64,000 nucleotides of DNA from Bacillus pseudomycoides (GTDB lineage: Bacteria > Bacillota > Bacilli > Bacillales > Bacillaceae_G), in NCBI RefSeq assembly GCF_022811845.1, contig NZ_CP064267.1:1-64000 (forward strand), given 5' to 3'. The notes under the pieces are model-generated. The model was not told the origin of the DNA, did no database searches, and was given only the letters and a program-made list of their open reading frames with translations. Below are positions 51,841 through 60,768 of this stretch, piece after piece. Position 1 is the stretch's first letter. Each line of letters starts with the position of its first letter. A program made the translations under genes and the position numbers.

Positions 51841-51910
51841 ACCGCTTGATATAAGAAAACGAGCTTTCCATCTGCGGGGGATGAAGCCCCCCACTGATAG
51901 AAGTTTCACT

Positions 51911-52906
51911 TTATCTATTTACAGGTACTCCTCCGATATAAAACTCGAAATCCGGGGCAATTTTTCGACCATTTGGCATCATAAGCCACAATCTTAATAA
52001 ATGACGTTTGCGGTCATCTTCTTCATAATCTTCAAATACTGTGCGTGAATGCATAACTGTATAATTATTAACAAATTGCATATCACCTGGTTCCATCATC
52101 ATATCAATATGCATGTTCTTATCATGAGTAAGGGAATCTAGTAAATCAAATGCTTCGATTTCTAATTTCGTCAAAGAAACATCTGTTTTCGTTTGTGCAG
52201 ATTCGATATAATTTCGTATCCATCTGCAGCTCAATTTACCATCGTAATAACTAAAGATTGGTGATGAAACTACTGGAGATGAACCTGGTGTTTCTTCCCC
52301 GCGAAGATCATGGAAGAATGGACGATAAAGAATTCCAAGATACTCTGGGTACTTCTCAAGAATTTCATTATAAATAGCTATAGAACTTGCGATGCTACTT
52401 AAACCACCAGATTTTGCTTTGCGAAGGCATAGTAAGCCAACTACATCAGCAAGGTCTGTGTGATAAGGAAGGTGTACATTCGTTTGGTAACCACGTACAC
52501 TTGTATTTTTAAAGTCGAGACCTACGTCTTTGATATGCCCTAAAAGGTCACCTTTTTTGCTTTGAATGATTGGAATACCTAGGTAAAGTCCGAGACCCCA
52601 GTAAATGATGCTCGCTTCTTCATCAGTATAACGTTCCATTGGCAATCCACGAATCAATAGGAACCCTCTACCATTCTCCAGCTCGTCAACAAAGTAAGTG
52701 ATTTCGTCAGCAAGATCCGAAATCGGGAAATCCTCTTTTCCAAAATCAGGTGCTTTTAATCCCTTACGCTGAACATGTAATACAGCCTTCTCAAGTGCAG
52801 CAATCGTTTTCTCGGACAAATAATAAATCCATGAATCATCCTTAGCTAGTTCAATACCCTTCCACGCTGAACGCTCTTGAATTTTTTCCTTTAAAATGAT
52901 CGACAT
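51911..52906 (-). CDS. TauD/TfdA-type Fe(II)/2-oxoglutarate oxygenase (copy 1)
   Basis: 331 residues. H149-T-D151 (LPYHTDLADVV) is the first part of the facial triad. The distal His lies in NNYTVMHSRTVFEDYE, and RKRHLLRLWL supplies the 2-oxoglutarate Arg. DELENGRGFLLIRGLP is the family N-terminal strand pair. Such enzymes hydroxylate or desaturate small substrates, sometimes releasing an acid or amine. Start ATG behind AAAGGAGGATTATTT. It is a paralogue of the copy at 54729 (roughly half identical by eye). Confidence 0.88.
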   Translation of the reverse strand: MSIILKEKIQERSAWKGIELAKDDSWIYYLSEKTIAALEKAVLHVQRKGLKAPDFGKEDFPISDLADEITYFVDELENGRGFLLIRGLPMERYTDEEASIIYWGLGLYLGIPIIQSKKGDLLGHIKDVGLDFKNTSVRGYQTNVHLPYHTDLADVVGLLCLRKAKSGGLSSIASSIAIYNEILEKYPEYLGILYRPFFHDLRGEETPGSSPVVSSPIFSYYDGKLSCRWIRNYIESAQTKTDVSLTKLEIEAFDLLDSLTHDKNMHIDMMMEPGDMQFVNNYTVMHSRTVFEDYEEDDRKRHLLRLWLMMPNGRKIAPDFEFYIGGVPVNR

Positions 52907-53097
52907 AAATAATCCTCCTTTATTAAGTTGGTTATTTTCTTACTTAAGATGACTGAATTTTTTTAGCGTTAACACTGAAGAAAAGAGAAGCATCTTAATC
53001 ACCCTTGGACCCGAACCTCTCGCTATCTCCCAAAACATTAATAACGTTTACATCCGTATTATGACTGAATATTTAGAATTTTCTTCCCTTTAGTATA

Positions 53098-53158
53098 CTT
53101 ATAATTATAAATTAAATAAAATTGTTATTTTTAATTTATAATTAAGTTGTATTAATAT
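53098..53158. promoter_or_regulatory. Shared AT-rich control element, copy upstream of TauD copy 1
   Basis: TTATAATTATAAATTAAATA and TTTTTAATTTATAATTAAGT, a diverged inverted copy 190 bp upstream of the oxygenase start. Confidence 0.45.
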
Positions 53159-53276
53159 ATACCGTCATCCAATCTCACAAACTAACCCTTTCAAAAAACT
53201 AAGTAATAGATTCATTGACCAAATAATCAATCAACATAGTTATGGTCACCTTTCCTCAATATGGTATATCCACTAA

Positions 53277-54593
53277 CTAAGACGATTCTTCATTGAAGTT
53301 ATTACTGTACCTTACTTGCTCCTCTGCTTTTATTGTTGTGTTGCTTTGCTTTGCGGGACGTACAACGATCCAAAACAATAATCCGATAACAAACATACCC
53401 AAAGCAGTTACTTGAAATCCATAACGATATCCTATTGCCTCAGTCGCTGCATATTGGATGAAATACCCGAATACGAGTGGAGCAATAATACTTGTTGAAC
53501 TAGAAAGAGCAATGAACGTCCCTTGTGCTTTTCCGATGTTTTTGGGAGAAAAAAAATCCATTAATATTGCGGGTGCGAGTGAAAGAATGACATATGCGAA
53601 ACCTGGAGCAAGGGTGAAGAACAGGATGGACACGGCAGTTGAATTTACAGCATTCGCTAGATATACACAAAGAGCAGATAGTACCATCATGGAACCGGCA
53701 AGATTTATTCGTGCTTTACGAATATCCCCAGTTTTGCGATAAATCCGGTCTGATAGCATGGAAAATCCGATTTGGCTAATGGCAGCGAAAAGAAAAGGTA
53801 ACGACACGGCTAGTTTTAATGTTTGACCATTAAAATGTTGAACTTTGGTAAAGTATGCCGGAAACCATATTGCTTGAACGGACAATAACCAATAGGCACA
53901 ACCTCCACATAAAACGGTAAAAGCAAAATTTTTAGACAAAAGATGCGGAAGAAACTGACGCCAAGAAACCTTAGAGAGGGCTGATGAATGCTGCTCCTCT
54001 TGATGAAATGAAGGCAACCCAATTTCTTGTGGACTTTCTTTACCGAAAATGACCCATAAAACTAGCACAATAAGTCCAACAATCCCCATGGCTATAAAAG
54101 CAGATCTCCATCCATATTGATTGATTAAGGAGATTAATAATGGCGAAGCAATAGCTGATCCGCCTGTCGTTCCTAACAGAACAGCACCAAAGCCTATACC
54201 ATGTCTGTGTTTCGGGAACCATTTTCCCATTATTGCCGTAGATAGGGCAGGGGCTGGACCTTCGCCTGCTCCCAAGATCATTCTTGTAAAGACTAGCAAA
54301 GACAGACTGGAAACAAAAGGTGTGAGAAATTGAACAATTAACCATGTAAGTGACATCCAAGTTAACATTTTTTTCGTGTTTTTGGAATCGGCCATACCAC
54401 CAAGAATGATAGAGGAAAAGGTAAAGAACCAAAAGAAGGAACTTCCCACCAATCCCCATTGTGAAGGACTTAAATGTAACTCTTTCATTAGGGGAACGGA
54501 AACCAAACCAATAACAATTTTATCAACTTGGTTAATCATACCTGAAGCAACTAGAAATAATAATATAATCCAAGAATATTTTGGAGTGCTCAA
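53277..54593 (-). CDS. MFS transporter, ACS family (copy 2)
   Basis: 438 residues from the TTG at 54593 (AAGGGGGATTTATACG in front, the same as copy 1); the longer frame to 54662 has no support. 12 TM helices and the same family blocks as 47363-48652, with few substitutions concentrated in TM4-5 (GPAPALSTAIMGKW; GAVLLGTTGGSAIASPLL). The full C-terminus (EEQVRYSNNFNEESS) shows what copy 1 lost. Likely imports the substrate of the oxygenases. Confidence 0.9.
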   Translation of the reverse strand: MSTPKYSWIILLFLVASGMINQVDKIVIGLVSVPLMKELHLSPSQWGLVGSSFFWFFTFSSIILGGMADSKNTKKMLTWMSLTWLIVQFLTPFVSSLSLLVFTRMILGAGEGPAPALSTAIMGKWFPKHRHGIGFGAVLLGTTGGSAIASPLLISLINQYGWRSAFIAMGIVGLIVLVLWVIFGKESPQEIGLPSFHQEEQHSSALSKVSWRQFLPHLLSKNFAFTVLCGGCAYWLLSVQAIWFPAYFTKVQHFNGQTLKLAVSLPFLFAAISQIGFSMLSDRIYRKTGDIRKARINLAGSMMVLSALCVYLANAVNSTAVSILFFTLAPGFAYVILSLAPAILMDFFSPKNIGKAQGTFIALSSSTSIIAPLVFGYFIQYAATEAIGYRYGFQVTALGMFVIGLLFWIVVRPAKQSNTTIKAEEQVRYSNNFNEESS

Positions 54594-54728
54594 CGTATAA
54601 ATCCCCCTTATTTTACCATCAAGGGAAAACCTTTTCCTGACATCTGAAAAGGTGCTCCCCATTACATGAATTAATTGTTGTTCTTATGAAACGGTTTATA
54701 TAGATAAGTCTATCGGATTTAAACCCAA

Positions 54729-55784
54729 TTACTTCAAGTTTTCTACAATACCGCCAGATGTTTTTCCACGGACGGGAATACCGCCGCGACCCGCTTTACC
54801 TGTTTCCTCATCAATAAACATCGCGAAATCAGGTGCAATTTCTCGGCCATTTGGCATCGTGAGCCATAATCTTAATAAATGGCGTTTGCGTTCCGGTTCT
54901 TCATAGTCTTCGTATTGAGTACGTGAGTGAAGAACTGTATAATTATTGACGAATTGCATATCACCTTCTTCCAACATCATATTATAATGCATATTTTCAT
55001 CATGAAGGATGGAATCCAGTATGTCTAACGCTTCAATTTCAACTTTTGACAAATGGATACCTGTTTTCGCTTGTGCTGATTCTATAAATGTACGAACATA
55101 TCTGCAGCTCAATTTACCATCATAGTAACTAAAAATTGGTGATGTAAATACTGGTGATTCACCTGGCGATTCCTCACCACGACGATCAAAGATGAATGGA
55201 CGACAGAGAATTCCTAGATACTCTGGGTACTTCTCAAGAATTTCATTATAAACAGCCATTGAACTTATGATACTACTGAAACCCCCAGATTTCCCTTTTC
55301 GAAGGCTTAATAATCCGACGACATCAGATCCATCTGCGTGAAAAGGAAGATGCAGTTTCGTTTGGTAACCGCGTACATTTGAATTTTCTAAGCTAAGACC
55401 TTGATCAATGACGTGCCCTAAGAGGTCACCATTTGCGTTTTGCGATACCGGGATGCCCATGTGAAGTCCGAGACCCCAATAAATGATGCTCGCTTCTTCA
55501 TCCGTATACCTTTCCTTTGGCAATCCACGAATTAATAGGAACCCCCTCCCATTCTCTAGTTCTTCCTGAAAGTACGCAATTTCGTCAGAGAGATTCGGAA
55601 TCAGGAAGTCCTCCTTGTTAAAATTAGGGGCTTGTAAACCCTTTTGTTTAACATGAAATAAAGCGTTTTCAATATATGCGATCATTTTCTCGGACAAATA
55701 ATAAACCCATGAATCATCTTTAGCTAGATCAATACCTTTCCACGCTACTAGTCCTTGAACTTTTTCCTTTAAAATGGACGACAT
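54729..55784 (-). CDS. TauD/TfdA-type oxygenase (copy 2)
   Basis: 351 residues from the ATG at 55784 (GAAGGAGGATTATTT in front), not from the longer frame that overlaps the ligase. HADGSDVVG carries the His-x-Asp, NNYTVLHSRTQYEDYEEP the distal His region and RKRHLLRLWL the cosubstrate Arg. It lies 38 bp after the ligase gene and 135 bp before MFS copy 2, so ligase-oxygenase-MFS is the intact form of the duplicated unit. Confidence 0.9.
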   Translation of the reverse strand: MSSILKEKVQGLVAWKGIDLAKDDSWVYYLSEKMIAYIENALFHVKQKGLQAPNFNKEDFLIPNLSDEIAYFQEELENGRGFLLIRGLPKERYTDEEASIIYWGLGLHMGIPVSQNANGDLLGHVIDQGLSLENSNVRGYQTKLHLPFHADGSDVVGLLSLRKGKSGGFSSIISSMAVYNEILEKYPEYLGILCRPFIFDRRGEESPGESPVFTSPIFSYYDGKLSCRYVRTFIESAQAKTGIHLSKVEIEALDILDSILHDENMHYNMMLEEGDMQFVNNYTVLHSRTQYEDYEEPERKRHLLRLWLTMPNGREIAPDFAMFIDEETGKAGRGGIPVRGKTSGGIVENLK

Positions 55785-55821
55785 AAATAATCCTCCTTCA
55801 ATAATACGGTTAGTTAGTTTC

Positions 55822-57336
55822 TTACTTAACTTCAATTAATTGTCTTAACTCTCTGCGCAAAATTTTCCCTGTTGAGTTCTTAGGTAACTCTTTAGAAAAC
55901 TCCACTTGTCTAGGAAGCTTGTACTTCACCAGCTTATCCTGACAGAATCGAATAATGTCATTCATGGTAATCTGCTCATCATTGACTACGACATAAGCTT
56001 TTACGATTTCTTCGTATCCTCCATCGGAAACTCCGATTACGGCCGCCTCTACAACAGCAGGATGTTGATACAGAACTTCCTCCACTTCACGAGGATATAC
56101 ATTGTATCCACCAACAAGAATCATGTCCTTCTTGCGATCAACGATGTAGATGTATCCTTCTTCATCCATTGTTGCTAAATCATCAGTATAAAACCATCCA
56201 TCTATTAAGGCAGCTGATGTAGCTTCCGGCATCCTCAAGTATCCCTTCATTACATTTAGCCCTTGAACTACTAATTCACCGACTTCTCCTCTGGGCAATT
56301 CTTTTCCGTCCTCATTGACAATTTTGCTCTTGAGGCCTGGTATATTTAGGCCGATAGAGCCTGGTTTGCGGGTTCCCTTTAAAGGATTAATAGCGACAAG
56401 AGGCGCAGTTTCCGAAAGGCCATACCCTTCCAAGATAAAAACGTTATACTTTTTTTCAAATTTTTGTAGCAGTTCGACCGGAATCGAGGCACCTCCTGAG
56501 ATACACAAACGAATGGATAAGAAATCTTCCGCAGTGGATTCAGGCAATTGCAAGATAAAATTATACATCGTAGGAACTCCAGCAAACACTGTTGCCTTTT
56601 TTTCTAGAATGGTACTGATCACATCAAGAGGGCTGAATTTAGGTAGGATCAGGACAGTTGCCCCGCAAGCAATTGGTGCATTCAGACAAATAGTCATACA
56701 GAAAACATGAAACATTGGTAGAACAGCTACTACACAATCTTTACCATGAAGTTCAATTAATTCTGAAATGGCGTCTGCATTCGAAGCCAAATTCCGATGC
56801 GATAACATCGCACCCTTTGGTTTCCCTGTTGTTCCTGATGTGTATAAAATGACTGCAAGGTCTTCCTGATCAATGAAAGGGCTTAGACAATCATTATTGC
56901 TTGTTTCCATCAGATGCTCCCATGTAAATTCCTGATCCTCGGCATCTGTATAAATGACTAGCTTTAGATTTTTCAATTGTTCCTTTACTTCTGACAACTT
57001 CGGTTCTACAGATACGTGAGCAATAACCGCTTTAGCTTGGCTATCGTCTAAAATGTAGTTGATTTCCTCTTTGGTATACAAAGGATTCATCGGAACTACA
57101 AATGCACCTAGTCGTAAAATGCTGTAGTACGTAATGAGAAATTCAGGGCTATTTCCTAATAAAAGAGCCACTCCATCTCCCTTCCCGATTCCCCGGGCAG
57201 ACAACCCAGTAGCCAATCGTTCTACCTGCTGATTTAGTTCCTTATAAGTAACACTTTTATCTCTATAGATATAAGCGATACTGTCTGGGAAATTACTTGC
57301 ACTTCTTTTCAGATTTTCGTCTAAATTATAACCCAT
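55822..57336 (-). CDS. AMP-forming acyl-CoA ligase
   Basis: 504 residues from the ATG at 57336 (AAAGGGGGGAATCATTT in front). ANL family motifs: YTSGTTGKPKGAM (P-loop), EGYGLSETAP, GWFYTDDLA, DRKKDMILVGGYNVYPREVE (hinge) and NSTGKILRREL (catalytic Lys). Substrate probably a medium/long-chain or aromatic carboxylic acid, activated as CoA thioester. It is the first gene of the ligase-oxygenase-MFS unit; the shared control element lies at 57421-57489. Confidence 0.9.
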   Translation of the reverse strand: MGYNLDENLKRSASNFPDSIAYIYRDKSVTYKELNQQVERLATGLSARGIGKGDGVALLLGNSPEFLITYYSILRLGAFVVPMNPLYTKEEINYILDDSQAKAVIAHVSVEPKLSEVKEQLKNLKLVIYTDAEDQEFTWEHLMETSNNDCLSPFIDQEDLAVILYTSGTTGKPKGAMLSHRNLASNADAISELIELHGKDCVVAVLPMFHVFCMTICLNAPIACGATVLILPKFSPLDVISTILEKKATVFAGVPTMYNFILQLPESTAEDFLSIRLCISGGASIPVELLQKFEKKYNVFILEGYGLSETAPLVAINPLKGTRKPGSIGLNIPGLKSKIVNEDGKELPRGEVGELVVQGLNVMKGYLRMPEATSAALIDGWFYTDDLATMDEEGYIYIVDRKKDMILVGGYNVYPREVEEVLYQHPAVVEAAVIGVSDGGYEEIVKAYVVVNDEQITMNDIIRFCQDKLVKYKLPRQVEFSKELPKNSTGKILRRELRQLIEVK

Positions 57337-57420
57337 TAAATGATTCCCCCCTTTATTGATATGCAAGCGATTGAATAGTAACTATTGTGAATATTCAAAA
57401 TATTGTTACGTTAAGTATAC

Positions 57421-57489
57421 TTATAAATTATAATTAAATAAAATTAAAGATTTTAATTTGTAAGTAAGTATTACTAATATTCCAAAAGG
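57421..57489. promoter_or_regulatory. Shared AT-rich control element, copy at the ligase operon
   Basis: TATAATTAAATAAAATTAAAG and AAGTAAGTATTACTAATATT, practically identical to the copy upstream of the LysR gene. Confidence 0.55.
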
Positions 57490-57794
57490 GGCGCAGCCAT
57501 GGAGCATGATATTGGAAGCCCTTCAGCATATGTGGGAAGAATTAAGAGGTCATCTGTATATACTGAAGGGTATATGAAGATTAATAACGTTATTAGTTGA
57601 TATAAGAACTATTTCAGACCCTTAAATAACATTTTTAGAAGTTTGTTTAATGCCAAAAAAACAAAATAACATTACCATACACCTTTCTTGTATGTTCTAT
57701 ATTTTTGTTGTAACTATACAAATACCTGTTTGATTACAAGAAAGTTGTGGACTAAAATAAAAATAAATGCCCATTACAAATGGGCATTTATTCA
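57490..57794. other. Spacer with repeated terminator
   Basis: Debris without a gene. AATAAATGCCCATT-ACAA-ATGGGCATTTATT (57762-57792) and the preceding ~35 bp match a sequence at 41550-41618, so this is a dispersed terminator-like repeat. It abuts the left end of the IS1182-type element. Confidence 0.45.
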
Positions 57795-57843
57795 TACTGT
57801 TGAAAAACAATCTAGTCAATAGACAAAAACTAAAAATTCCGAT

Positions 57844-57881
57844 AAACTCTCCTCGTGAATGAAATGAAGCGAGGAGAGTTT
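57844..57881 (+). promoter_or_regulatory. Hairpin covering the transposase ribosome site
   Basis: AAACTCTCCTCG pairs with CGAGGAGAGTTT 14 nt later. The GAGGAG ribosome site lies in the 3' arm, three bases before the ATG region. On transcripts entering from outside, the hairpin would hide the site, a known way for IS elements to avoid expression by readthrough. Confidence 0.55.
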
Positions 57882-57883
57882 TT

Positions 57884-59266
57884 ATGTATGTTACATATTC
57901 CATGAAAAAAGTTGAAGAAAATCGAAAGTACTATGAAATGATGTATGATGCTTCGCATCATTTAGTGAAAATAGATCAAATAATGGATTGGGATTTTGTG
58001 ACAAGGCAGTTAGAAGTATTCTATCCTCATCGTATTGGTCGCCCAACGAGAGATCCAATTATGTTAGTAAAAATATTATTGATTCAATATTTAGAGGGCT
58101 TTCGTTCGGTTCGTTTTACATGTAATCAAGTAAAACAGAATGCGACATATCATTGGTTTTTAGGCATTTCTCCAAAAGAAAAAATTCCAGATCACTCAAC
58201 TATTTCTAAGTTTCTTTCGCAACGTTTACGAAACACGATATTTTGGGAAGAGCTTTTTCAGCATTGTCTTCGTTTGATTCATCAAGAAGGGTTTATTGCG
58301 AACGAAACATGGGTGGCAGATGAAACCGAATTAAAAGCGAATGCAAATAAACGTATACGTGAAATCTTGATAGAGGAGAAGATAATAGAAGAAAACGATA
58401 AAGATTTAGCGATTATTAACGATCACCGTTTACGTCGTGGGAAAAAACCTTTACTAGCGAAGCGTTCAAAAATAGAAGAAAAACAGACAAATATTAGTCC
58501 AGTAGATCCTGACGCACGTTTATCCGTTAAACATGACCAACGCGGACGATTTGCTTATTTTGAACATCGAGTAGTCGATTCATTTCATAATTTCATCATT
58601 GCCACAGATATCACCGCTGCGAATGTTCCGGGACATCGCAAGTTAATTGAACAAATTGAATGGTTAAAACAATTATTTGGAAAGTATGCGGGAGAAATCG
58701 CCCTTGATTCAGGATACTACAACGCCTCCCTTGCGCGCAGGCTATTTCGCCGTCACTTCTTTGTCTACATATCTTATCGCCGATTCACGACAAAAGAACA
58801 TCCGAAGTGTCGTCGTTATCACTTTAAACAAGTAAATGAAGAACTCTATGCCTGCCCTTGCGGTGTACCATTTTATTATAAAACAACAAATCGGCAAGGT
58901 TATCATGAATTCAAACCACTTAAAGGGAGTTGTCAGGCCTGTCCATTTGCGAACAAAGAAAATCAAGATCGTGTATTACGAATTTCGATTCATCAAGAAA
59001 TTTATGATCACTTAAGAGAACAACGCTTGTCTATAAGAGGGAAAATTCTCCGCTCTGTTCGTCCATCTACGGTGGAACTGAGTTTCGCACATAGTAAAGA
59101 ACTCCACGGTTTGCGCTATGCGCGATACCGTGGAGTTCAAAAAGTTAAAGCACAAGTTTTGATGACGGCCATCATACAAAACTTAAAAAAGTGGACCAAA
59201 CTTCGCTCACTTAAGCGAGTTGGTTTACACCTAACACATCAAATTATAGAAGAAACTACTTCATAA
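57884..59266 (+). CDS. IS1182 family transposase
   Basis: 460 residues. N-terminal DUF772-type domain (YPHRIGRPTRDPIMLVKILL; HSTISKFLSQRLRN) followed by a DDE domain: WVADETELKAN (first Asp), IALDSGYYNAS (second Asp), and the C-terminal zinc-binding CPCGVPF/CQACPF region plus VRPSTVELSFAHSKELHGLR YARYRG (Glu region). It seems intact and may be active. Confidence 0.92.
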   Translation: MYVTYSMKKVEENRKYYEMMYDASHHLVKIDQIMDWDFVTRQLEVFYPHRIGRPTRDPIMLVKILLIQYLEGFRSVRFTCNQVKQNATYHWFLGISPKEKIPDHSTISKFLSQRLRNTIFWEELFQHCLRLIHQEGFIANETWVADETELKANANKRIREILIEEKIIEENDKDLAIINDHRLRRGKKPLLAKRSKIEEKQTNISPVDPDARLSVKHDQRGRFAYFEHRVVDSFHNFIIATDITAANVPGHRKLIEQIEWLKQLFGKYAGEIALDSGYYNASLARRLFRRHFFVYISYRRFTTKEHPKCRRYHFKQVNEELYACPCGVPFYYKTTNRQGYHEFKPLKGSCQACPFANKENQDRVLRISIHQEIYDHLREQRLSIRGKILRSVRPSTVELSFAHSKELHGLRYARYRGVQKVKAQVLMTAIIQNLKKWTKLRSLKRVGLHLTHQIIEETTS

Positions 59267-59280
59267 AACAAATATAAATC

Positions 59281-59315
59281 AAAGAAAATGCCAAAAAAAT
59301 TTGGCATTTTCTTTG
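59281..59315 (+). terminator. Terminator of the transposase gene
   Basis: AAAGAAAATGCCAAA and TTTGGCATTTTCTTT form a 15-bp stem 15 bp after the stop, within the element. Confidence 0.75.
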
Positions 59316-59338
59316 ACATAATCTTTTTTCAACAAAGT

Positions 59339-59373
59339 GAAAATAGATACCTTATAAAAAGGTATCTATTTTA
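59339..59373. terminator. Perfect hairpin abutting the IS right end
   Basis: GAAAATAGATACCTT-ataaa-AAGGTATCTATTTT. It probably was a terminator before the insertion. Confidence 0.6.
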
Positions 59374-59391
59374 CTTCTATGCTTTGATATG

Positions 59392-59480
59392 TGGATTTGA
59401 AATAAAGTTACGATGTTTCTAAAAAAGACGCGAAGTTTTGAAGAAAGTTGCGACGTTTCTAAAAAAGATGCAATGCTTTA
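59392..59480. repeat. Short-period degenerate repeat, first array
   Basis: GTGGATTTGAAATAAAGT followed by four ~21-nt units (AAGTTACGATGTTTC, AAGACGCGAAGTTTTG, AAGTTGCGACGTTTC, AAGATGCAATGCTTT). A second array with the same header lies at 60180-60257, on the other side of the zinc-ribbon gene. Confidence 0.55.
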
Positions 59481-59915
59481 TTCTTTCAATCCAAAAATTC
59501 CAAGTAAGTTTGATTAAACTTTTTAATAAAATGAAAACTTAAATCTGTTTGATAGAAATCCATTTTGATTATTCTTTTTTTAAAATGGATTCTCTTTACT
59601 TACCACAAAATAAGGGCTTGGTAAGTACTTTTGAACAAACTTTATTTTAAAGCAACAACTAAAGCTAACAATCACAACTATGAATGGTAGCTTTGAAATA
59701 TAAGTACACTTGTAAGTGTTTAAAAGGGTATATGTCTTTTGGTGGATGATATAATTGGAAATATAAAGAAATATTTTCAGTTATGTTTTGCAATTAAGGA
59801 AGCGGTATAAGTATATAAGTCGCTGTACAGCATATAGGAACAGTAGACTTTTGTTTGTAGAAGAAACACTCTAACTATAAGTTTTAAACGATAAATATAG
59901 AAGGAGGAAGTTTTT
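59481..59915. other. Gene-free AT-rich spacer
   Basis: No gene or clear structure is seen apart from an imperfect inverted pair (CAGATTAAG-type) near 59530-59600. It probably contains the promoter of the zinc-ribbon gene at 59916. Confidence 0.4.
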
Positions 59916-60173
59916 ATGACGCGTTGCACAAATTGCAAAAGAAGATGGAACGCTTTGCAGGTATGGTCATTGTTCTTTAAAAGAGAAGGGAAAGACTGCC
60001 CGTATTGTCTTCAAACTCAATATCTGTCAGCTGATACATTAAGACAATTTTCAGGAACGAGATTACTCAACGTAGATCCATTATTCTTGTGGATTTTTCC
60101 TGTTTTCGCTACATTGAGTGAAAAAGATGAAACATACAACGTTCTTTTTAAGGATAAATCAAATGAAAAATAA
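59916..60173 (+). CDS. CXXC-20-CXXC zinc-ribbon protein (TIGR04104-like)
   Basis: 85 residues. Cys4-x2-Cys7 and Cys28-x2-Cys31 with exactly 20 residues between (CTNCKRRWNALQVWSLFF ... CPYC), followed by a C-terminal hydrophobic segment (PLFLWIFPVFATL). This spacing defines the cxxc_20_cxxc family of small Bacillus proteins of unknown function. AGAAGGAGGAAG precedes the ATG. Degenerate repeat arrays flank it on both sides. Confidence 0.8.
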   Translation: MTRCTNCKRRWNALQVWSLFFKREGKDCPYCLQTQYLSADTLRQFSGTRLLNVDPLFLWIFPVFATLSEKDETYNVLFKDKSNEK

Positions 60174-60179
60174 TACAAA

Positions 60180-60257
60180 TTGTGGATTTGAAATAAAGTC
60201 GTATCGTTTTAAAGAAAGTTATACCATTTAAAACAAAGTTGCACCGTTTGGATAAAA
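60180..60257. repeat. Short-period degenerate repeat, second array
   Basis: GTGGATTTGAAATAAAGT then AAGTCGTATCGTTTTAAAG, AAGTTATACCATTTAAAAC, AAGTTGCACCGTTTGG; the same header and unit plan as 59392-59480. Confidence 0.55.
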
Positions 60258-60396
60258 GATTAACTGAAAACTATCTGTGATTTTGGAATTATTCTTAAGG
60301 AACTAAAGAGGCAGTTTAGTGGAACAATACATTTCAAATTCTTGTTAAAATATATATGGAGATGGAACTTGAATAAAAGATTGGAGTGAAAAAATT

Positions 60397-60588
60397 TTGG
60401 AAGAGAAAGTATGTCCTAAGTGTAATGCTAATCAGATTGAAAAAGGGATTATAAGTGCAGGCAACGGAGTGGTTCATATGTTTTCCTATGACAATCCAAG
60501 AAGTAAATCTTCACCAATATCTTCATATTTCTGTTCGAATTGTGGATATATTTTAGGTTTATATGTCGAAAATCCTCAAAACTTTTAA
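60397..60588 (+). CDS. Small zinc-ribbon protein
   Basis: 63 residues starting at a TTG with GATTGGAGTGAAAAAA upstream. VCPKCNANQIEKGIISAGNG and YFCSNCGYILGLY form a two-knuckle ribbon (Cys6, Cys9, Cys47, Cys50), as in nucleic-acid-binding zinc-ribbon domains that are widespread in Bacillus. No neighbour indicates its role. Confidence 0.65.
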   Translation: MEEKVCPKCNANQIEKGIISAGNGVVHMFSYDNPRSKSSPISSYFCSNCGYILGLYVENPQNF

Positions 60589-60679
60589 AGTAGAATATTA
60601 AGCAAATTGGTGTGTTAGTTGAAGAAGGAACACAGACTGGTCAGACTTTTTTATAAAACAACTATTCAATTTAACGTGG

Positions 60680-60728
60680 AAAGAGCTTGTTTTGAGCGAA
60701 CTTTTTTCAAAACAGGCTCTTTTCTTTT
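60680..60728. terminator. Terminator between the zinc ribbon and ars genes
   Basis: AAAGAGCTTGTTTTGA and TCAAAACAGGCTCTTTTC with T-rich flanks; it could end both the plus-strand gene and the minus-strand ars operon. Confidence 0.65.
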
Positions 60729-60768
60729 GTTGGTTTATCAATATTAATAACATTATTTTAGTCAAACT

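Larger units (their letters stand above)
57795..59338 (+). mobile_element. IS1182-type insertion sequence
   Basis: Contains one complete transposase gene. The ends carry related inverted repeats (ACTGTTGAAAAAC at 57795 and, inverted, TTTTTTCAACAAAGT at ~59324-59338). Both sides abut perfect hairpins (57762-57792 and 59339-59373), fitting insertion next to palindromic terminators. Exact ends are uncertain by a few bases. Confidence 0.75.

Noticed and set aside
56315..56710. A 131-codon plus-strand frame inside the acyl-CoA ligase gene
   Set aside because: It is fully antisense to an ORF with all ANL motifs and shows no independent start signal.
59392..60257. Short repeats considered as a CRISPR or iteron array
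   Set aside because: Units are degenerate, spacing varies and no cas or replication initiator gene is nearby.
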